Of a DNA stretch of 64,000 nt, positions 1 through 11,822 are shown one piece after another. Origin of the DNA: Rhizomucor pusillus (Eukaryota > Mucoromycota > Mucoromycetes > Mucorales > Lichtheimiaceae); NCBI GenBank assembly GCA_900175165.2, contig FWWN02000693.1, positions 57,643 to 121,642 of the forward strand, read 5' to 3'. The notes under the pieces are model-generated. The model was not told where the DNA came from. It did not search any database and was given only the letters and a program-made list of their open reading frames with translations. Within the stretch, counting starts at the first letter, position 1. The number at the start of each line of letters is the position of its first letter. The translations under genes were made by a program, and so were the position numbers.

Positions 1-1033
1 GGAGCTTCCACTCTTTGGCACTGCGTCTCTTTTGTGCTTCAGTCTTCTTGATGGTCTTCTTCAAAAGCTTTGGATCATCCTTGACCTTTTCACCCGTGGC
101 CATCAATACAGCCTTGCCCCAGTGGCTCTCTTCGACCATGGCATCAACCTGAGTTGTTGCTTCAAGTTAGTTCATGTTTTTCACATGTTCTGTGCATCGA
201 TTCTACTTGCCATCTCTTCATCTTCCTGTCGAAGTTTCTCAAGCTCAGCTTGCTTTTCTTCAACCTTCTTCAATGCAGACTTTGCATCGGTGGGTCCTTT
301 CTTCTTCTTCTTTTGTTCACCAACGTTGATCTTGCCAAAGAAGAGATCACCGTCCATTTTGATGGAGTCAGCTGCGGATTTCTCCTCTTGTTTCGACTGT
401 TCAGGTTTTGTGTTGATAAGCGCTTCAGATGGTGCCTTGTTGCCCTTCTCCTTTTGGGCTTTTAGGGCCTTCTTCTTCTCCTCCCGTCTCTTTCGGCGTT
501 CCTGCAGCATCTCCTCACGGCTTCGAGCTTTTGGTGAGTCTGAGTTGGGCGCATTTCGTTTTCTGCGCATCTCTGCTATGCGCTTTTGTAAGCGTGTGTG
601 AAGTTCGGCAATGTCGCTGCGTAGCATTGGTTGAAAATTATCTTTCGGTTGTTGTGAGCTTCAAACATGCTCCTTAAATATACTCAACAATCCAGTCCAT
701 ACCGCTAGTTTCTGTCTGTGCTGTATCCACAGATGAAGTCTCGCTTTTGACTGAACCTAATCCACTGAAATCGCCACCCACAGTCTCTTCCTCGTTGCTG
801 TCATCGTCATCGTCGCTTGCGTCATGATCTTCGGCTACCTTTGCCTTTTCCAGTTCTTCCTTTTGTACTTCAGCAATCGATTTCACGTTTTCAGGATCAA
901 GCTGTGATAAATATGATGGTTTAGCCGAGATATCTTTCCAAAATACTCGTGTGGTTCGTACCTTGGCCTTTTTAGCCTTCTTTGTTGCCTCTTTGATTTC
1001 CTGTTTGGGTGCATTTTTCCGTTTGTTGACCAT
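1..1033 (-). CDS. SURF6: SURF6/Rrp14-family ribosome biogenesis protein (3' end cut by window edge)
   Basis: Nucleolar protein of the SURF6/Rrp14 family, which acts in pre-rRNA processing and 60S/40S assembly. Proposed exons are complement(706 region..1033 down to 703), 207-641 and 1-159, with introns at 642-702 (61 nt) and 160-206 (47 nt) that restore one frame. The N-terminal part is Lys-rich followed by an Asp/Glu stretch; after intron 1 comes PMLRSDIAELHTRLQKRI, the usual SURF6 helical start, then a long basic coiled coil. The last exon reads SHWGKAVLMATGEKV and KLLKKTIKKTEAQKRRSAKE, the family core. The C-terminus lies outside the window. The family call rests on the C-terminal half; the first exon is less certain because that part is poorly conserved. 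Confidence 0.82.
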
Positions 1034-1482
1034 ATATTTTGAGTTTTCCTAAAACCTGGATCAGCGACACAGCAATGTTAATCACTAGCAAACTGTGGCA
1101 TACATTTTGTGGTTTCTTTTGGCTAATGTAGTATTTCGCGGGTATAAGTTGAAGCATGCCGTCAAACAGTTTGGCATGATTCGCAACTCGTTCCTACGAT
1201 CACACCATTAGCATTGAAACAACGTTGTTGTCTAACGGATCAGAAACGATCTTTACTGGTAGCGTTTCTAACAATTCTAGCTGGACCATATTGCCGGGCA
1301 CAACACTGCTGCAAGCAACGGACGAGCAAGGTTTTTGAACAAAAAAAAAATTTCTTCCAACGCACTCTCTGCTTTAAAAAAAGGCGTCGGGCCTGAAATC
1401 AACCTTGCTGATCACTGCAGCTTCAGGACAAACGATGTAAAAACTTTTTTTGATTTCGTAAAGTAAATAGCAGCAATTACTA
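1034..1482. other. Intergenic, no gene seen
   Basis: This 449-nt stretch lies between the start of the SURF6 gene and the stop codon of the ankyrin-DIL gene, both on the minus strand, so it should hold the SURF6 promoter and the ankyrin-DIL terminator. Only short open frames without family features are present. A-runs occur near 1340-1385 and 1440-1450. Confidence 0.6.
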
Positions 1483-4225
1483 TTACTCTGGAATCATACT
1501 AGCATTATCGAGTCTTTCCATCCACTCGTCGGGAATAACCGGTGTTACCAATCTCTCCTTGGCTTCGCGCTTAGCATCCTCTGGAGTCCAACCGGTGATG
1601 CTGACCATGTGCGTTGTCGTTGGCACAGAAAACGGTAGCAGGAATTTAGAATCCTTTGTTTCCTTGACATCCTTTTCCTCATCCTCGTCGTCACTGCGCT
1701 CTCTTGTCTCTTTTGGCTTCTCCGACACTACCTCCTGCTGACATTCTTCTGTTGGTGAGGATGGTAAAGAAGGAGGCAAGGAGGCGGATGTGCTGATACC
1801 GACGCTGGACATGAGTGAACCAACGATACTAGAAACACTTTCGCGCCGTGACGTCGACCGTCTTAGAGATAAACTTTCGGCACGGGACATTGGTGCAGAT
1901 TTTCGCACAGCATCGATGGACCGTACCCGCCTTGCTTGCTTGTAACGTACTGTATCTTCTGCGATCTGCATTGCGTATTTCTCGATTTCTTCCGGTAAAC
2001 GCGTTTCATTGACTTCGTATCGATAATTTACAACGCAGCGCTTGACTTGAAGTGCGTTGAGCGAGTCAAACGTTTTGACAGTATTGATGAAGCTGGCAAG
2101 ATCCTGCAGCTGAGTCAAACATTGCAGCATCTGTAAAAGTTGCAGAGTAGGAGTGAGATAAGATACTAAACTGGACGGCATCCGGTTTTCGCTTATCCAG
2201 TCTTCTATATGCGACATGTTCATGCGGATCTGCATTGCTTTGGATCGACACAGTAGTTTCTTGTTGGAAAGGATGCGGTTAAAAAGTTCGCACGATATGA
2301 AATGGAAGAACTGTGCAAGAGCTTGGATAATTATTGTAGGATGTACATCGTATGATTGGAGCACGTATAGCGTTGACGTCAATAAACTCGTAACGGACTG
2401 TGGTGATACAGCATGACCAAGAGCACCGCCACCACTAGTAATACTAGCGGGAGTGCTCGAGTTGCGTTTCATTTGTACTGCTAATCCGCCGTCAGGTGGT
2501 ATAATAACGGATCGTCGACTGCTCCGGCGGAAAAATCGTTGCCAATCGTCTGCAAAACTGACGTCTTCCATACCGGGGATTTGCTCATGCTCAAGCATGG
2601 CGGGCCCAAGTATTTTAGATAGACGACGTTCGGTATCATTAATGATGAAAGTGTAAATTTCGGATATTAGTTCGGATATTCGCAGCTGGTACTCTGCTGT
2701 AGCGACGACGAGTCCAGCATCCTTTTTCAGATAATACAATAATTGCGCGACGTTTGTGATCCAGAAAGCCAATATATGGACGTTACGAGAGTTAGTCTGG
2801 AAAATATGTAAAAGGTTTAATGTTAAAATGCAAGGTGTAACACTGATAATCTCGCGGAAATCATTACCTTCACTTCATTGCTTATCCGAGATAAGGCACC
2901 ATCCAGCACATCTTTAAGCAGATCTGAGCTGGAGAAATAATGTGCAAAACGTGCGCTCAAGAAAACAACATTGGCAGGCACGCAAATTTCCTGAGGGGTG
3001 CGTACGGGCAATTGGATATTACTTATGACGGTATCCAAGATGTGCGAGAGGTTATCAGCTCCAAAGACAAACATTTGATCAGGTAAACATTTGTCCCATT
3101 GGAATTCGTTTGCGACCTGCTCATCGTCTCCGTCTTGGTCGCTGCTACCATCATCATCATCGTCGTCGTCGTCATCATCAGGGAAGTCTGCTAGCGCCAT
3201 AGCTGTTTCCAAAAGTTTTCGGCGGCGATCTGCCTCCTCTGCCATAAAATTATCGTAACCTTCGACGGTAGATTGATAGTAAAAATCATTATCGCCTGCA
3301 TTTGATGAGGAGGACGATAAGCTACCGGCATTCCGACCGAGAATACTAGATGTGGATGAGATGCTATCTCGAGGATTTGTTGCAAGAATTTCCACCAGTT
3401 TTTGGTTATCAGTATTCACAAAGTCAAAGACGGTGCGCCCTTTCGCTGATTTGGTATGGGACGAGGCGCCGTGTTCGAGCAGGATCTTGACAAGTCCTTC
3501 GTGGTTATTGTTTGTAGCCCACATGAGTGCTGACCACCCATCTAGAAAGAAGGAGCAATCAGGCTCCTCCGCAAATATCTCCTTATTTTCGCAATAATTC
3601 TTGTCACACACTTACAGGAATCCTGTACGTCGGTCTTTGCACCCGCAGATAAAAGAGCTTGCACTATATCAACTTTGCCAAAGCATGCTGCATAAATCAA
3701 AGGTGTAGTCCCGTCTTCGTCTCTTGCATCAATGTCAATGTATTCGCGATGCCGGCCGTTCAATAACTGGTTAACCTTGTCGACGTCGCCCGAGGAGGCG
3801 ATTCGGCAAAATACTCTAGTCATTTTTTCACGCTTTGTCGCTTCGTCAATGTCTGTACGGTCTATTACTCTCTCATCGTCCATCTCGTCATTGCCGCTGC
3901 TGTCGGCTGGACCAGGTGCCTCATCAGACGATGGGGTCGAATCGTGGTTGCTGATACTGGTGGTGCCTAGCATTTCAGAAAGTTGCTTGTAGTTTTCAGC
4001 CATACGTTGAGATATTTCGTCATAGGACATATTTTCATAGTGCTGGAGCTTAGCAGCATCATTATTGTCTGTTTCGTTTTCTTCGTCGCGTTCCTTAATC
4101 ATATGCAGGCCGCCCATTGTCTCTGTCGACGACGGCGGTGTGTTCGGTCTTGGTTTGTGGTGCAGAGGCATATCAAGAATACGGTCGGCCTCTGACGTGG
4201 GTGTCAAAACTGTCGTTTCGGTCAT
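1483..4225 (-). CDS. Ankyrin-repeat protein with DIL (dilute) domain
   Basis: Predicted 865-residue protein from three exons: complement(3616-4225, 2868-3541, 1483-2796), with introns of 74 and 71 nt. The start ATG at 4225 gives MTETTVLTP. Residues about 135-260 hold ankyrin repeats (DGTTPLIYAACFGKVDIVQA and, across the first intron, YGWSALMWATNNNHEGLVKI). An Asp-rich run follows near residue 345. Residues about 400-720 form a DIL domain, the globular cargo-binding fold of class V myosins (LAFWITNVAQLLYYLKKDAG and IEDWISENRMPSSLVSYLTP). The Ser-rich tail ends in a conserved-looking WTPEDAKREAKERL stretch. Fungi carry such ankyrin-DIL proteins without a motor; a role in vesicle or membrane traffic is an inference from the domains. 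It is divergent from the ankyrin-FYVE gene at 5327. Confidence 0.92.
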
Positions 4226-5326
4226 TAAGTAAAAAGTTGGCTATTGAGCAAAGAAGAAAAGGAACACAGTCTTTGGTGAAGCTTATATCTTCTGAGTTTC
4301 TTAACTCGTGTTACCATCCTCGTTTTCAAACCGAAATGCAAAAAGGAGGAACAGAATGGATCGCCCTCGATTTATGCTTCACGTGGAGCCGAGATCTACC
4401 CCTTGATAAGGATGAACCAATGTCATTCCGATCGTGCTAAGCAATCATCCATACAATTTTATGCCGTTTACATCTTGCGATGGTTTGTGGGAATTTGGTC
4501 TGCCTTGTATTAACAAGTCCTATATCCCATGCAGGTGATGACAGTAACACATATCTGGTTGCACAAACTAATCGTCGGCTACCTGTAGCTACCAGTTAAC
4601 AATTGGTATACCTGTACATTTTCCAATTCGAAATTGCATCAATGTGATAGCCGAACTGAACAAAAAGGATAGATATAGGGTTAATTGATCAGGTAACTGC
4701 ACGATGAGACAACTGAAGGTAATGTCCTTGTTGTTCCTTGCCATTACCCCGCTGGAATTGGTCCGTAAAGCCGTCACTGTTGCAGGTGGAACCGCTGCAC
4801 AATTTGTCAGGCGGTGCCAGCCGTAGTCTTCCAATAAAGTTATTGTAAACGTTACCGTAGCATTTATGTTTCTCCCCTGGATTAGGAGGTATACAAAATT
4901 TTCATAATGGCAATCACTGTGGAAACAATAAAAGCAAAGCTTTTCAGTGTTCTTCCATCATTTTCTTAAGGATGCTTTAGCTGTGTCCCACAGGAACGTC
5001 CGGCAACTGATGCATTGCATGTGCAAGACTCCGAAACACATCCTTTGCGGTGAACCAGTTCGCAAGTATGGGATGTCTAAAGTAAAAATCTCAGCTTTCA
5101 TCGCACTGACCAGATATATATCAGCCATGTAAACATAACAAGATAATAGAAAGGTCGTAAGGCCCAAGTTCCCAAACAATGTTGTTGAGCAATTGAAGTG
5201 TTCCATCTCCCTTCTGCGCGTCTGGAACGTTACACAAAGTCCAACTGTCTGAAGTGGAAGCTGCATCTCAAAACCAGGTGTTCCTGTGCTCCAAAAAATA
5301 AGCAAAGCTTGGTTTTTCTTGTTGCC
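4226..5326. promoter_or_regulatory. Divergent intergenic region between two ankyrin genes
   Basis: This 1.1-kb region separates the 5' ends of the ankyrin-DIL gene (-) and the ankyrin-FYVE gene (+), so both promoters must be here. Open frames within it are short and show no family features. No clear repeat or RNA gene is visible. Confidence 0.5.
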
Positions 5327-7666
5327 ATGACGGTTGCCGTTATGGAATTTTGCACACCTCCTGTCCCGGGAGAGAAACACAAATACTATGGCGATGTACA
5401 CAATAATTTTATTAAACTGCCACGGCTGGTACCGCCTGGCAAGTCGGCGGTGACTCCACCAGCAGTAACGAGAGCTTTAGCGACCAAGTCCAGCAGAGCG
5501 ATAGCAATCGAGCAACAAAAGACGTTACATTCGGTGGCATCCTCAGGAAACTTGCTCATCTTGAAGCAAATCCTGCTTCGTCTGCCAGATCCACTGAAAG
5601 CCGTCAACGATCCTCACCCAGCAACTGGCTTGACACCAATTCACTTTGCCGCCTCGCGCGGTCACGTTGACATTGTTCGCTGCCTCGTCGAAGAATACCA
5701 AGTTTCAGTCGACTCGCGTGATAAGGAAGGCGAGGTATTTTTTTGTTACTCCAAACTTTTCTCTTATCAACCGTTTCTTTGGCCGCAAAGTCATCAACAC
5801 GTTGTTGCCCTGTAGACACCGTTGCTGAAAGCCTCGTATGCAGGCCATTACCATGTGGTGCAGTATTTACTCTCGAAAAAGGCAAACATACACCAAAAAG
5901 ACAAGGACGGTTGGACAGCACTGCACAATGCTTGTTCTCGTGGTTTCTTACCCATTGCGCGACTGCTGGTTGAGCGCGGTGCGCGAGTAGATGCACAAAA
6001 CAAAACCGGCCATACCCCGCTCAGTAAGTGTCTAGGTCATATGAGATAAGCTCCTGTTGCTAACCCCGCCATTCACCAAGTCAATGCTGCTTCAAAGGGA
6101 TACATGTCTATTGTCGAGTATCTTTTAGAGGAAGCGCACGCAAATCCTTTGATCAAAAACTCTTTTGGCGAGGCTGCTTACGACGTTAGCGCTGCGTCCG
6201 GAGAAGCTGGAGAAGCGTACATATGCGAGATGCTGGAAAAAGCGGGCAGCAAATGGTGGCACATGCAGCATGCAGAAGGCATCGATTTATCACCTTACTC
6301 GCATGGTACAACATACGATTTGCTAGAGTTCCACATTACTGTCATGGTGATCTTGCATGAAAATCAGCGCTCAACATCGATACTTGGTTTATCACGACCG
6401 CAGTTCAGTGCAAATGCATTGACAAGACATGACGTACGAGGTCCATGGTCACTGCATCCTTCCGGCATCCCTTCCTCGAAGGAGCAAGTGAAGCTCCCTC
6501 CTGGCAACAACGAGCGCGGTACATCCAACTGGTTCTGGCTCACGGACTGGCAAATCGATTACAGCGATCCACGTGTTGATCCTACCTCAGGTTGGCAGTA
6601 CGCAAAGTCGTTCGAGGACAGCGATGATGCATGGACACCTGTTGCGCCAACCGCTGGATCTGGTTGGGTCAGACGTCGACGTTGGGTGCGCGTAATGAAA
6701 CGTAGAATGGATCTGGCCAAAGGCAACCATCGTGGGAACGATGACCCTGTTGACAGCCCCACAGAGCCTCAGACTACAGACTATGTTTATCAAGCAGAAG
6801 ATCTGGTGCAAAATGTGGTCGAGGATGAAGCAGACAACAGTCGAAACAGCGATCCGACGGCCCGAGAACTACGCAACTTGACGCGCGAGCTGCGCAGATA
6901 CGAAGAAGCAGTGCAAACCTTGCTTGCAGGTATCAAAAGTAAGTTGGTCACATTTTCATATAAAATACACACAAAGAGCTGACCATGCGGTCTGTTAGCT
7001 GATTACAATCAATATCGAAAGCACCAAGCAAACGTTCTTGTTACATCCTATTCTGAACATATTGAGAAACTCAATGCAAAGATCTCATCCATTGCAGCTT
7101 CGGTATCAACGCCTGTGGGACCGACGCAACAGAATGCCGAGCTAGCTCGAGAGCTAGGTTTGTTTGTAGAAAGTAATAGCAACCGGGCTTCAGAGAATGC
7201 AACGGAACCAGTATCCGGTATAGTAGCTGATCTAGACGCCAACCCATGGTCCCGCGACAGCGCAGCTGTTGTACAACAGCAGTCCACAACATGGAACGAG
7301 AGCTCTTCGCTAGACCACGTAGATTTGATTGGACATGGCAGCTCTCCAGTGGCAGCGGAGGACACAGAGCAGTTGGATGTAACGGCTGCGTTAGCCGAAG
7401 GCCCTCGACAATTCGCATGGGAATCGGACGTAGACGCTAAGGAATGCCGTCGATGTGCGCGCAAATTCAAGCTACTTGTGAGACGGCATCATTGCCGACG
7501 CTGTGGCCTAATCGTGTGTGACAGATGCTCTTCAGCACGGACCTACCTGCCTCCGGACGAAATTCTTCAAGACCCAAGGGCACCCAGAGAGTCGCTGCAA
7601 ATTTTAGCCTCGCAACACCAACGTGTATGCGATAAATGTTACGCTGACCTTGGCCTCAGAACATAA
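5327..7666 (+). CDS. Ankyrin-repeat protein with C-terminal FYVE zinc finger
   Basis: Predicted 713-residue protein from exons 5327-5734, 5816-6023, 6081-6938 and 6999-7666; introns of 81, 57 and 60 nt keep the frame. Ankyrin repeats span about residues 60-250 (GLTPIHFAASRGHVDIVRCL, DGWTALHNACSRGFLPIARL, INAASKGYMSIVEYLLEEA). The middle is acidic and partly coiled coil. The last 90 residues are a full FYVE finger: WxxD (WESD), the basic RRHHCR patch, RVC, and eight zinc-ligand cysteines in four CxxC pairs. FYVE domains bind phosphatidylinositol 3-phosphate on endosomes and vacuoles, so an endosomal adaptor role is likely. The start could instead be the ATG at 5342. An assembly gap lies 60 nt after the stop. 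Confidence 0.93.
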
Positions 7667-7892
7667 CATGATATCGAATAATGCAATATCCAAATCGATA
7701 CCTTTTTTTCTTGTATTTCCCCTCTANNNNNNNNNNNNCCCCCCGAAGAGTCGTTTCCTTATACGTACAGAGCGGCGAAACGCCAACCACCCAAAACAAT
7801 GGACAAATTAGTCTTTAGTCTGTTTTTGATATTCCTTAAATGCAGACGCTTTTCAACACGCTTCTTTTATTACCTTTTACCTATTACTCCCA
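7667..7892. other. Intergenic with a 12-N assembly gap
   Basis: N bases occupy 7727-7738 and are followed by a C-run, a sign of an unresolved low-complexity junction. The stretch separates the FYVE gene stop from the Chs4-like start and should hold that promoter. Its true length is unknown. Confidence 0.9.
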
Positions 7893-10618
7893 ATGTCGAC
7901 AGCCATTCTCCCCAGGTCGTTGACGCCTAATTCCAATGATACCTGGCGCGATACATCAGCGACCTACACGAGACAGCGTAGATCATCCTTCAGCAGCCAA
8001 GCTGGTAGCATGGCACCTATTTGCAGGCTGGTTACAGTACAAGAAGTACTAGAGTATCAACCGATAGAAGGTCTTTTAGTGATTGAAAGCGACAGCGAAG
8101 ATGAAATGCAGGGTGAACGAATCGAAGAAAAAGGAGAGCAGTCTGAGATAGAGCTTACTGAAGAAGCCTCTCCGAAGAAGTCCTCAAAGCCATTACCCAG
8201 GATACCGGAGCAGGAAATCATACTCAACTTTCCACCATTCCCTGAACCAGTAATACGACCTACAATGCTGACGCCCATTACAGAATACAACACAGAAGAC
8301 GACACTGCTTCTATCCCCTGGTCGGAGGATGTATGGAGTCAGCAGGACACGTCAACCGGTAAACATCAAGAAAAGGAACAGGTCGACGTCTCTAACGATG
8401 ATTACGCGAGCCGACCTGAGCCAGAGTATTTTGGCATTCGCTTTGATGAGAAGACTGCTATGGAGCCTGAGCCTGAAGATCTGATTGACAGCGAGCAATC
8501 GGAGGACGCGACCAGCGAAGAAAAATCATCCCATGAACATAAATTGGACGGTGAAGGCCAGACAGAAGATCAGCCTTGTCGATCCGATACATCGGGTGTA
8601 TCAGAAGCCAGCAACGATGCAGCTATGCAAAAGCCCTTTGAACCTGCAGGCATTAGTGAAACCGCACGAGCGACACCAGTGGATACCAAGGATTTCCAGC
8701 CACCACATACGCCCGAAGAATCAATGCAGCCGACTATCTGGTCGGTGGACGACGCGGAATCCACTGCCGGCAGTGAAAAGAGCAGCAAACCTCGGGAACT
8801 GGAAACTCTTGCTCCGCCTCCTCCAGCGCTTTCTCCCTCGCCATCACTGTGCAGTCGCTGCAGCTCTATCTCGGGTTTGATGCCTATGCAAAATGGCCAG
8901 AGCGACTCTGTTCCCTCTTCGGCAACTTCAGTTGTATCGACACAAGACTTGCTAAAAGCTGCAACGAATGCCGATGCCAGTCAGGGTCTGAATAACAACG
9001 GTCTTGCTCGTCCACCTTCTGCGCAGTCATACAATGAACGTCCCAACAGTATGTATGTTGTAAGCAGTATGCAGTATCAGCAAGAGGTTCAACCGCAAGC
9101 TCCCGAGCGTAGAAGACCTTTATCCGCAGCTTGGGATTCTCTGACTTCACTTCCACTCTCTTCGTCACCACAGCCTCACACAACTGCGGGTCAACAGCCA
9201 ACCTCGTTCGTGCAAGAAGTTCGTCGCCTGGCAGCTATCCAAAAATCGCAGCCGGCACCTAACATTGCACCGACGCCCTCGCCCAGTCAGAGCAAGTCCC
9301 GTCTTTCCATCGCATCCTTCAGTTTGACCCACAACAAGGATGCGATCAAGACATATCGCCGCATGGCATCCAAGACCAAGAATATGGATATACAAATGAC
9401 GTATGCAAAGTACCTTCTAGAGATTGCCCGTCTCTATGGAAGCAGCGACAAAAAGGGCAACAACGAAACCAGGGAACGTCTTCTAAGTGAGGCTGGTTAT
9501 TGGATCGATCGACTAGCAAAGCATGGCAAAGCCGAAGCACTGTATATCAAAGGCAAATGGCATATGCAGCCTGACAAGGAGGACTGCGCTCAAGCATATC
9601 AGAGACCACAGCCGCTCAAGGCATTCAAATGCTTGCAAGCTGCAGCGAAGGCCGGTTGGGTGGAGGCCTACTACGATCTGGCGCGATATCGAAAGGCAAG
9701 GGGAGAGTATAATCAGGCTGTGACATGCTACAAGATTGCTTCGAGCAAGGGTCATACATTAGCAACATACGTAAGTAGAACTGCCGGGAAAATTCAAGTT
9801 GCAAGTTTAGATACTAAGAAATCATGTATTTCTCGCTTAGAAAATGGCGAAGATATTACTGCGAGGACAATTGCAGCAGAAACGGGATATACGTAGAGGT
9901 CTAGAATACCTTCGGACAGCAGCGGATTCTCCAGGGCCAGACAGCGCCGAGCCTGCCTACGTGCTGAGCTGTGTTTACACTGATGAGCTAGAACGTATCG
10001 GTATTGCCAGAGATTCACAAATGTCCCGAGAGAATATCCCTTTGGGCATGCAGTATCTGGAGAAAGCAGTCAGCTTAGGGCTGCCTAGCGCGCTGCATCG
10101 TATGGGACAAATTAACGAGCAAGGATTATTTGGGCGCCCTCGGGATCCATGGCAAGGTTACCTATGCTTCACGCGTGCAGCCGAGGATGGACATGAAGGC
10201 GCAATGCTCGACTTGTCAAGGATATATACTCGAGGTATTCCGGGTCATCTTATGCCTCAACATGAAATGGCTTTCAAATGGTGCCAGCGTGCTGCAGACA
10301 AAGGATTGGCTCAAGCGGAATTCGTTCTCGGGTGAGTACAGACGTTTGAGAGCTCGTCAGATTTTAGACGCTAACATAGATCTGTCGTCCTATAGAACTT
10401 ATTATGAGATGGGTGTGGGAACTATATCAGACTATGCCAAGGCATTGGAGTATTACGGCAAAGCTGCGTCAAAGGGCTACAGTCCGGCAGCTGAGAAGCT
10501 TAATCTTCCTATATCCACGAGTGTTGTCAATCCTCTGAAGAGAGCCAGTGACAAGCACGATTCACCTACGCAATTGCCACACTTGGAGCCTACAGGGGCA
10601 GATTGTAAAATCATGTAA
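7893..10618 (+). CDS. CHS4: Chs4/Skt5-like chitin synthase regulator, SEL1 repeats, CaaX end
   Basis: Predicted 863-residue protein from exons 7893-9770, 9841-10331 and 10396-10618. The first 480 residues are disordered, rich in Ser/Pro/Glu, as in Skt5/Chs4 proteins. From about residue 490 a run of SEL1-type repeats follows (KAFKCLQAAAKAGWVEAYYD, GMQYLEKAVSLGLPSALHRM, ALEYYGKAASKGYSPAAEKL). The protein ends CKIM, a CaaX box for prenylation, which in yeast Chs4 helps place the chitin synthase III activator at the membrane. The known role of the family is to bind and activate a class IV chitin synthase and direct it to septum or bud neck. The SEL1 array plus CaaX makes the call strong; which chitin synthase it serves cannot be told here. 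Confidence 0.93.
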
Positions 10619-10795
10619 ATAATTCACTTTTTATTAGTTTTAGTTACAGCAGTATTCATTAAAGATTATTTCTTCTTCAATTCTTTCAAAATCGAGCTCT
10701 AAAAGAGCGGGCGAGGAATTGAGAGTGTCAAGACCCGCCCTTGCACTTTGCAAGCCACAGGCACCTTCAACTCTACTTGCCTTTCACTTGCCACA

Positions 10796-11086
10796 ATGGT
10801 ACGACAACGACGATTACTGAGCAGCACGGCAGCAGCAGCTGAGAAATACTACAAAGTTACTCTGGCAAGGTCAACGATCGGCTTACCAAAAGATTACCGC
10901 GCAGCAGCTAAAACTCTCGGACTCCATCGCCTCAACCAATCCACATTCCACCCCGTCAGCCCCACCACTGCCGGTCTCATTCTCAAATTAAAAGAAATTG
11001 TCAAGGTTGAAAACGTCGACCAAATCCCCACCAGGGAACGAACGAAAGCTGAGCGAGGATACAAAGTCGTTGGCAACATGTTGTAA
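10796..11086 (+). CDS. MRPL33: Mitochondrial large-subunit ribosomal protein uL30m (MRPL33)
   Basis: Single-exon 96-residue protein starting at ATG 10796 (MVRQRRLLSSTAAAAE). The body matches the bacterial L30/uL30 fold: KVTLARSTIGLPKDYRAAAK, a short basic segment LGLHRLNQS, then TAGLILKLKEIVKVENVD. The basic, Ser/Ala-rich N-terminus is consistent with mitochondrial import. The length is normal for fungal MRPL33. It lies 177 nt after the Chs4-like gene on the same strand, with its own promoter presumably in that gap. Confidence 0.88.
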   Translation: MVRQRRLLSSTAAAAEKYYKVTLARSTIGLPKDYRAAAKTLGLHRLNQSTFHPVSPTTAGLILKLKEIVKVENVDQIPTRERTKAERGYKVVGNML

Positions 11087-11822
11087 ATATTACTAAGAAT
11101 AAATTGCTTATTGAAGTAACCTTTGGCACGTCAGCCGGTGGATATGGTTGCGACGGGAAGCTAAAGTAGCCATAGACGGCTCAACAATGAGCAGAGTTTC
11201 CGTTGCAACGATGCAGAGATTATGTGACCTTGAATTAGGAACCGCTTGGATATGTTACGGTTTACACATTACGCATTATCGAGCGCAGCCGGATTTGCCA
11301 AAAGTCTCCAGGAGTAAAGTGGATATAAGTTATTACTCTATATGATTTAACGGGTTGCTATGAATGAGATGAAGTCATTTTACAATTCAATTCTCTCGAA
11401 GGAAAATCGATGGATAAACCACCGTCATGCATGAATGTCATTAGGTACAAATCCATCGTTTGAGTTTATTTAAGTTTCGAGTCGACCGAGTTTCTTCTTG
11501 GCTCATTGGGTTTTTTTGCATTGTGAGCTTTCAATGGATTGAGGGACTTTTCCGCTCGGATATCAATGTTTTCACCAACGCCGCTGGTTTCGAGAATATC
11601 GTACCTCTTTTGTACTTTACAATGACGCTCTCGTCAGCGTCTTTTGATTTATTGGAACAACTTGTTGAGCGATTGTTGGGACACAATGTAATAGTTTGCG
11701 ACGAAATAGAGAGATATTGAAACGAGCGAAAATCGAACTGATTGTTATGAATGCAGATTGATCATGCTACCATAACGCGTGTCTCTCTGCAATCTGCCGC
11801 GTCACTTGCAAAGTTCAAAGCC
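11087..11822. other. Intergenic, no gene seen
   Basis: About 740 nt between the MRPL33 stop and the proposed start of the GCP5 gene. Open frames here lack ATG starts or family features. The region probably holds the GCP5 promoter; an extra 5' exon of that gene cannot be excluded. Confidence 0.45.

Noticed and set aside
32..601. 189-codon plus-strand frame
   Set aside because: Antisense to the SURF6 gene; Ser/Phe-rich composition typical of a shadow of a Lys/Glu-rich coding region.
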